From the NCBI GenBank assembly GCA_023392225.1, contig JAEVZM010000067.1, positions 1 to 7,426 of the forward strand: 7,426 nt of DNA, read 5' to 3'. Below the pieces are notes generated by a model. That model saw only the letters and a list, made by a program, of their open reading frames with translations, ran no database searches and was not told where the DNA came from. Every line of letters begins with the position of its first letter. The first letter of the stretch is position 1. Shown here in pieces: positions 4,483-7,426 of the stretch. Made by a program: the position numbers and the translations under genes. This stretch comes from Pseudomonadota bacterium (lineage in GTDB: Bacteria; Pseudomonadota; Alphaproteobacteria; Rhizobiales; Kaistiaceae).

Positions 4483-5817
4483 ATGCCCCGTCGCCGCGGC
4501 CCGATCGTGCCTCTCGCGCTGGCGCTCGCCGCTGCCGGCGGCGCCACGGCCGAGGACCGCGCGCCGGGTCCGGCGCTCGGCGGCGACACCACCGTCGCGT
4601 CCTCCGACGCGGAGGCGTTCCAGCACCTTGCCGCCAATGCGAGTGATGCCCACCGCCGCGACTTCGCCCTCGGCAGTCGCCTCTTCGCGATCGAATGGGC
4701 GCCGTTTCCGAACGCGGTGCGGATCTTCGACGGGCTCGGGCCGACCTTCAACCGGGAGAGCTGCGCGGGATGCCATCCCGCCCATGGCCGCGGCAGCGAC
4801 GGCGCGCTGCTGCGCCTCTCCGTCGCACCGGACGGCGTCCCCCTGCACCATCCGGCCTATGGCGACCAGCTCAACGACCGCGCCATCGACGGCGTGACGG
4901 CGGAAGGCCGCATGGTGGTGACCTACGAGGAGATCCGCGGCGCCTATGGCGACGGCACGCCCTATACGCTGCAGGCGCCCCGCGTGACCCTCGCCGACCT
5001 CGCCTTCGGGCCGCTCGACGACGCCATGACCAGCCTCCGCGTCGCGCCGGCGGTGATCGGCCTCGGCCTCCTCGAGGCGGTGCCGGAAGCGACGCTCGCC
5101 GCGCTCGCCGACCCGGACGATGCCGACGGCGACGGCATCTCGGGGCGGATCAACCGGCTCGTTGACGCTGGCACGGTGGGGCGGTTCGGCTGGAAGGCCA
5201 ATGTCGCCGACCTCCGGCACCAGACCGCAATGGCGGCGATCGCCGACATGGGCCTGACGACGTCGCTGTTCCCGGGCCAGAACTGCCCGGCCGCGCAGAC
5301 GGACTGCATCGCGACGCCCGGCGAGCCGGGGCCGGAGATCAGCGATGCCTTTCTCGACCGCCTCGTCACCACGATGCGGGTGACCGCGGTGCCGGCGCAG
5401 CGCAATCCCGACGATCCGGCGGTGGTCGCGGGCCTTGCCGCTTTCGAGCGGATGGGATGCGCCGCCTGCCATGTCCGGACGCTCGCCACCGACGGGAGTG
5501 CCCCGCTACCCGAGCTGCGGGACCAGCTGTTCCACGCCTATACCGACCTCCTCCTCCACGACATGGGCGACGGGCTCGCCGACCACCGTCCCGACCATGG
5601 CGCGAGCGGCACCGAGTGGCGGACGCCGCCGCTCTGGGGGCTGGGGCTGGTGCCGGTGGTCAACGGCCACGACCGGCTGCTCCATGACGGGCGGGCGCGG
5701 GGCTTCGCCGAGGCGATCCTGTGGCATGGCGGCGAGGCCGAGGCGGCACGGGAAGCCTTTCGCACCGCGCCCGAGGCGGAGCGCGATGCGCTCGTCGCCT
5801 TTCTCGGCTCGCTGTGA
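4483..5817 (+). CDS. Di-haem c-type oxidoreductase (DHOR/DUF1111, COG3488), short paralogue
   Basis: A 444-residue exported protein. The start at 4483 is the ATG that opens a Sec signal (MPRRRGPIVPLALALAAAGG, cleavage near ATA-ED, residue 23-24). The frame stays open back to 4288, but no other usable in-frame start is close; the Shine-Dalgarno is poor. Haem motifs are C94-A-G-C-H98 and C326-A-A-C-H330. Shared with the minus-strand DHOR: VAPAVIGLGLLEA (187-199), D213-A-D-G-D-G loop, C268-x6-C275, YTDLLLHDMGDGLADHR (353-369), EWRTPPLWG and LHDGRARGFAEAILWHGGEA. It is about 70 residues shorter, mainly before the first haem site and in the loop after it. It is divergent from the IrpA-like operon and convergent with the Lrp-type gene. 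It probably does similar periplasmic redox chemistry; whether it replaces or complements the first copy cannot be told from sequence. Confidence 0.93.
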   Translation: MPRRRGPIVPLALALAAAGGATAEDRAPGPALGGDTTVASSDAEAFQHLAANASDAHRRDFALGSRLFAIEWAPFPNAVRIFDGLGPTFNRESCAGCHPAHGRGSDGALLRLSVAPDGVPLHHPAYGDQLNDRAIDGVTAEGRMVVTYEEIRGAYGDGTPYTLQAPRVTLADLAFGPLDDAMTSLRVAPAVIGLGLLEAVPEATLAALADPDDADGDGISGRINRLVDAGTVGRFGWKANVADLRHQTAMAAIADMGLTTSLFPGQNCPAAQTDCIATPGEPGPEISDAFLDRLVTTMRVTAVPAQRNPDDPAVVAGLAAFERMGCAACHVRTLATDGSAPLPELRDQLFHAYTDLLLHDMGDGLADHRPDHGASGTEWRTPPLWGLGLVPVVNGHDRLLHDGRARGFAEAILWHGGEAEAAREAFRTAPEAERDALVAFLGSL

Positions 5818-5842
5818 CCGGGCCGCGAGGCTCGAGACGGCG

Positions 5843-6340
5843 TCACGAGGAAGACGAGGCGCCCTTCTCCTTGTCGAGCACCACGTAGGTGAGCGGCAGC
5901 GCCGTGGTGTACTTGATCTGCTCCATGGCGAAGGTCGTCGAGACGTCGGAGATGTCGATCTTGGCGATCAGCCGCTTGTAGAAGGCGTCATAGGCCTCGA
6001 TGTCGGGGACGACGACGCGAAGCAGGTAATCGACCTGGCCGGCCATCCGGTAGAACTCGACCACCTCGGGGAAGTCGCGGATCACCTCGGCGAAGCGCTT
6101 CAGCCACTCGTCATTGTGCTGGCTGGTGGTGATCGCGACAAACGCCGTCACCCGCGTGTTGACCTTCTTGGGGTTGAGCAACGCCACCCGACCGGTGATG
6201 ACGCCGTCCTCCTCGAGCTTCTGGATTCGGCGCCAGCAGGGCGTGGTCGACAGGCCGACCCGACGGCCGATCTCCGCCACCGGAACGGTCGCGTCCTCCT
6301 GAAGAATCTGCAGAATCTTGCGATCGAGCCGATCGATCAT
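5843..6340 (-). CDS. Lrp/AsnC family transcriptional regulator
   Basis: A 165-residue cytoplasmic DNA-binding protein of normal family length. The start at 6340 has GGAG 8 nt upstream. It opens with the family signature MIDRLDRKILQILQED, then the winged helix-turn-helix at about residues 18-45 (VAEIGRRVGLS then TTPCWRRIQKLEEDGVI), a linker, and the RAM/AsnC ligand domain (about 66-145) with the G101-Q-V-D104-Y-L-L effector-site motif and the SDVSTTFAMEQIKYTTALPL strand near the end. The tail ends in four Ser. Members sense amino acids or similar small molecules and form dimers to octamers; the effector here cannot be read. It follows the UDG-type gene after 54 bp and ends 25 bp from the end of the convergent di-haem gene. 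No sign links it to the iron module beyond proximity. Confidence 0.95.
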   Translation of the reverse strand: MIDRLDRKILQILQEDATVPVAEIGRRVGLSTTPCWRRIQKLEEDGVITGRVALLNPKKVNTRVTAFVAITTSQHNDEWLKRFAEVIRDFPEVVEFYRMAGQVDYLLRVVVPDIEAYDAFYKRLIAKIDISDVSTTFAMEQIKYTTALPLTYVVLDKEKGASSSS

Positions 6341-6394
6341 TACCGCTGCTCCGACAACCTCATTCCCGACATGGGGACGATCTGAAATCTGATA
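6341..6394 (-). promoter_or_regulatory. Upstream region of the Lrp-type gene with an AT-rich dyad
   Basis: The 54-bp gap before the Lrp-type gene is AT-richer than its surroundings. It holds ATCTGA twice at 7-bp spacing (6380-6385 and 6387-6392), running into the palindrome TGATATCA (6390-6397), which includes the stop of the upstream gene. Lrp-family genes are commonly autoregulated through AT-rich imperfect repeats, so this may be its operator. The GGAG ribosome site lies 8 nt before the ATG. Confidence 0.3.
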
Positions 6395-7081
6395 TCACGT
6401 CCCGCTTTCGACAGGAATTTTGTTCTTCGACGCGAGCTCCATCGCGATCCGCTCGCGGGCGAACGGCAGGAGCTCCGCCTCGAACCACGGGTTCTTCCGG
6501 ATCCAGCCGTTGTTGCGCCAGGAGGGATGCGGGAACGGGATCACCAAAGGGTCCCGCGTCTTCTCGGCAATCTCGCGCCACGCCGCGACCGTCTCGGTGA
6601 GCGTGCGCCGGGCGAGCGGACCGAGGTGCCAGGCATGGGCGTAGGAGCCGACCACGAGGAGCAGCCGGAGCTGCGGCAGCGCGGCAAAGAGCGGCGCCCG
6701 CCAGGCCGGTGCGCATTCGCGCCGCGGCGGCAGGTCGCCGCCGTGCCGGTCGTGCCCCGGAAAGCAGAAGCCCATCGGCGCGATGATGATGCGGCTGGTG
6801 TCGTAGAAGGTGGCGTCGTCGACGCCCATCCAGGCGCGGAGCCGGTCGCCCGAGGCGTCGGTGAACGACTTGCCGGACGCATGGACCCGCGTGCCCGGCG
6901 CCTGGCTGGCGATGCCGATGGTCGCGGTATGCGAGACGTGGATCACCGGCCGCGGCTCGTGCGGGAGCGGCGGGCCTGCGGGCGTGTCGCGACAGATGCG
7001 GCAGGCGCGAATCCGGGCGGCGAGCGCGTCGAGGTCAGGTGCGTCCGACCGGGTCGGCGGCGAAGGCTGGCGTTTCGGCAT
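6395..7081 (-). CDS. Uracil-DNA glycosylase superfamily protein, putative Fe-S type
   Basis: A 228-residue soluble protein. The start at 7081 is the only ATG near the beginning of recognisable sequence; upstream codons run into cobT and are low-complexity, and the Shine-Dalgarno is weak. UDG-superfamily elements are motif 1, I55-G-I-A-S-Q60-A-P-G with the following FTDASGDRLRAWMG (73-86), where Q60 stands in the place of the Glu in the GEAPG motif of family 4 enzymes; the VVGSYAHAWHL strand (143-153); and motif 2, F183-P-H185-P-S-W. Four Cys, C27-x2-C30, C106 and C123 (16 residues between the last two), match the spacing of the [4Fe-4S] ligands of family 4/5 UDGs. Expected role: removal of uracil or another damaged base from DNA, though the altered motif 1 leaves substrate and activity open. 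It lies 38 bp after cobT on the same strand. Confidence 0.85.
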   Translation of the reverse strand: MPKRQPSPPTRSDAPDLDALAARIRACRICRDTPAGPPLPHEPRPVIHVSHTATIGIASQAPGTRVHASGKSFTDASGDRLRAWMGVDDATFYDTSRIIIAPMGFCFPGHDRHGGDLPPRRECAPAWRAPLFAALPQLRLLLVVGSYAHAWHLGPLARRTLTETVAAWREIAEKTRDPLVIPFPHPSWRNNGWIRKNPWFEAELLPFARERIAMELASKNKIPVESGT

Positions 7082-7119
7082 CGGCCAAAGATAGCGACGC
7101 CGGGCGGGATTACATCGCC

Positions 7120-7426
7120 CTAGGGTCCGGATTTGTCCGACACGCCGGCCTCGGCGAAGGTCGCCATCCCGGCATGGGTGCGCGCGGCCGCCCGGACGAT
7201 GCCGGCGGCGAGCGCCGCGCCGGTCCCTTCGCCGAGCCGCATGCCCAGATCGAGCAGCGGCACCTTCTCCATCCGCGCCAGGGCCCGGGCGTGGGCGGGC
7301 TCGGCCGAGACGTGGCCGAAGAGGCAATGGTCGACCGCGCCGGGCTCCATCGCGAACAGCACCGCGGCCGCCGACGTGGCGACATAGCCGTCGACGATCA
7401 CCGGCACGCGCTCGTGCCGGGCGGCG
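7120..7426 (-). CDS. cobT: Nicotinate-nucleotide:5,6-dimethylbenzimidazole phosphoribosyltransferase, C-terminal part
   Basis: The last 101 codons of the gene; the rest lies beyond the right edge. The enzyme makes alpha-ribazole-5'-phosphate from nicotinate mononucleotide and dimethylbenzimidazole for the lower loop of cobalamin, in the cytoplasm. CobT signatures in order are VPVIVDGYVATSAAAVL, DHCLFGHVSAEP, LLDLGMRLGEGTGAALA and GMATFAEAGVS. The Glu of the L-G-E-G-T-G segment corresponds to the catalytic base of the enteric enzyme. The frame is open to the window end, so the gene enters from the right. The stop is TAG at 7122-7120, 38 bp before the UDG-type gene. In alphaproteobacteria the name cobT is also used for a cobaltochelatase subunit; this is the phosphoribosyltransferase (CobU in Pseudomonas denitrificans naming). 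Confidence 0.95.
   Translation of the reverse strand, partial: AARHERVPVIVDGYVATSAAAVLFAMEPGAVDHCLFGHVSAEPAHARALARMEKVPLLDLGMRLGEGTGAALAAGIVRAAARTHAGMATFAEAGVSDKSGP

Noticed and set aside
4384..5472. A 362-codon minus-strand open frame antisense to the short DHOR
   Set aside because: It lies opposite a gene with two CxxCH motifs and has no recognisable domain; it is the expected shadow in high-GC DNA.
5814..5846. GTGAC...GTCAC complementarity between the convergent ends of the short DHOR and Lrp-type genes as a bidirectional terminator
   Set aside because: Only five contiguous pairs with a long loop and no T-runs on either side; not distinguishable from chance.
7082..7327. Longer N-terminus for the UDG-type protein beginning at 7327
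   Set aside because: The extension overlaps the conserved end of cobT in another frame and consists of Arg-rich low-complexity sequence.
1..7426. Mobile elements, CRISPR arrays, tRNA or rRNA genes, phage genes
   Set aside because: No transposase or integrase motifs, no regularly spaced repeats, no tRNA-like cloverleaf and no composition break were seen; the window is uniformly GC-rich chromosomal coding sequence.

Overview
The window is GC-rich (roughly two thirds G+C or more) and has the codon bias and gene families of an alphaproteobacterium, most likely of the Rhizobiales/Hyphomicrobiales group. That placement rests on composition, on the imelysin/di-haem oxidoreductase cluster and on CobT, not on a marker gene. 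Almost every base is coding, and the only sizeable non-coding stretch (4228-4482) looks like a divergent control region.

Left part (1-4227, all minus strand): a four-gene transport/redox-type operon reading leftwards. The order is an IrpA-like imelysin (4227-2944), a di-haem c-type oxidoreductase of the DUF1111/DHOR family (2796-1252), a second, diverged imelysin-like protein (1252-125), and a DUF1513 protein with a twin-arginine signal, cut by the window edge (135-1). The last three genes overlap head to tail. The order matches the conserved block COG3487-COG3488-COG3489-COG3490. All four products carry export signals, so the module works in the periplasm. Its exact biochemistry is not established. 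Imelysin-domain proteins are associated with iron uptake or iron-regulated expression.

Centre (4228-5817): the 255-bp intergenic region holds an Irr/ICE-like box, a 10-bp direct repeat 101 bp apart, and several inverted repeats. On the other side, on the plus strand, lies a second, shorter DHOR paralogue (4483-5817). It keeps both haem motifs, a C-x6-C pair and the whole C-terminal block of the first copy. The likely picture is one iron-responsive control region driving a divergent pair: the imelysin operon one way and an accessory di-haem enzyme the other.

Right part (5843-7426, all minus strand): an Lrp/AsnC-family regulator that converges on the second DHOR gene with a 25-bp gap, a uracil-DNA-glycosylase-superfamily protein with four cysteines spaced as in Fe-S-containing UDGs, and the C-terminal third of CobT (nicotinate-nucleotide:dimethylbenzimidazole phosphoribosyltransferase) running off the right edge. 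These look like ordinary chromosomal genes. No RNA genes, insertion sequences, CRISPR arrays or transfer signatures were seen. The most interesting part is the duplicated di-haem/imelysin module and its shared control region.
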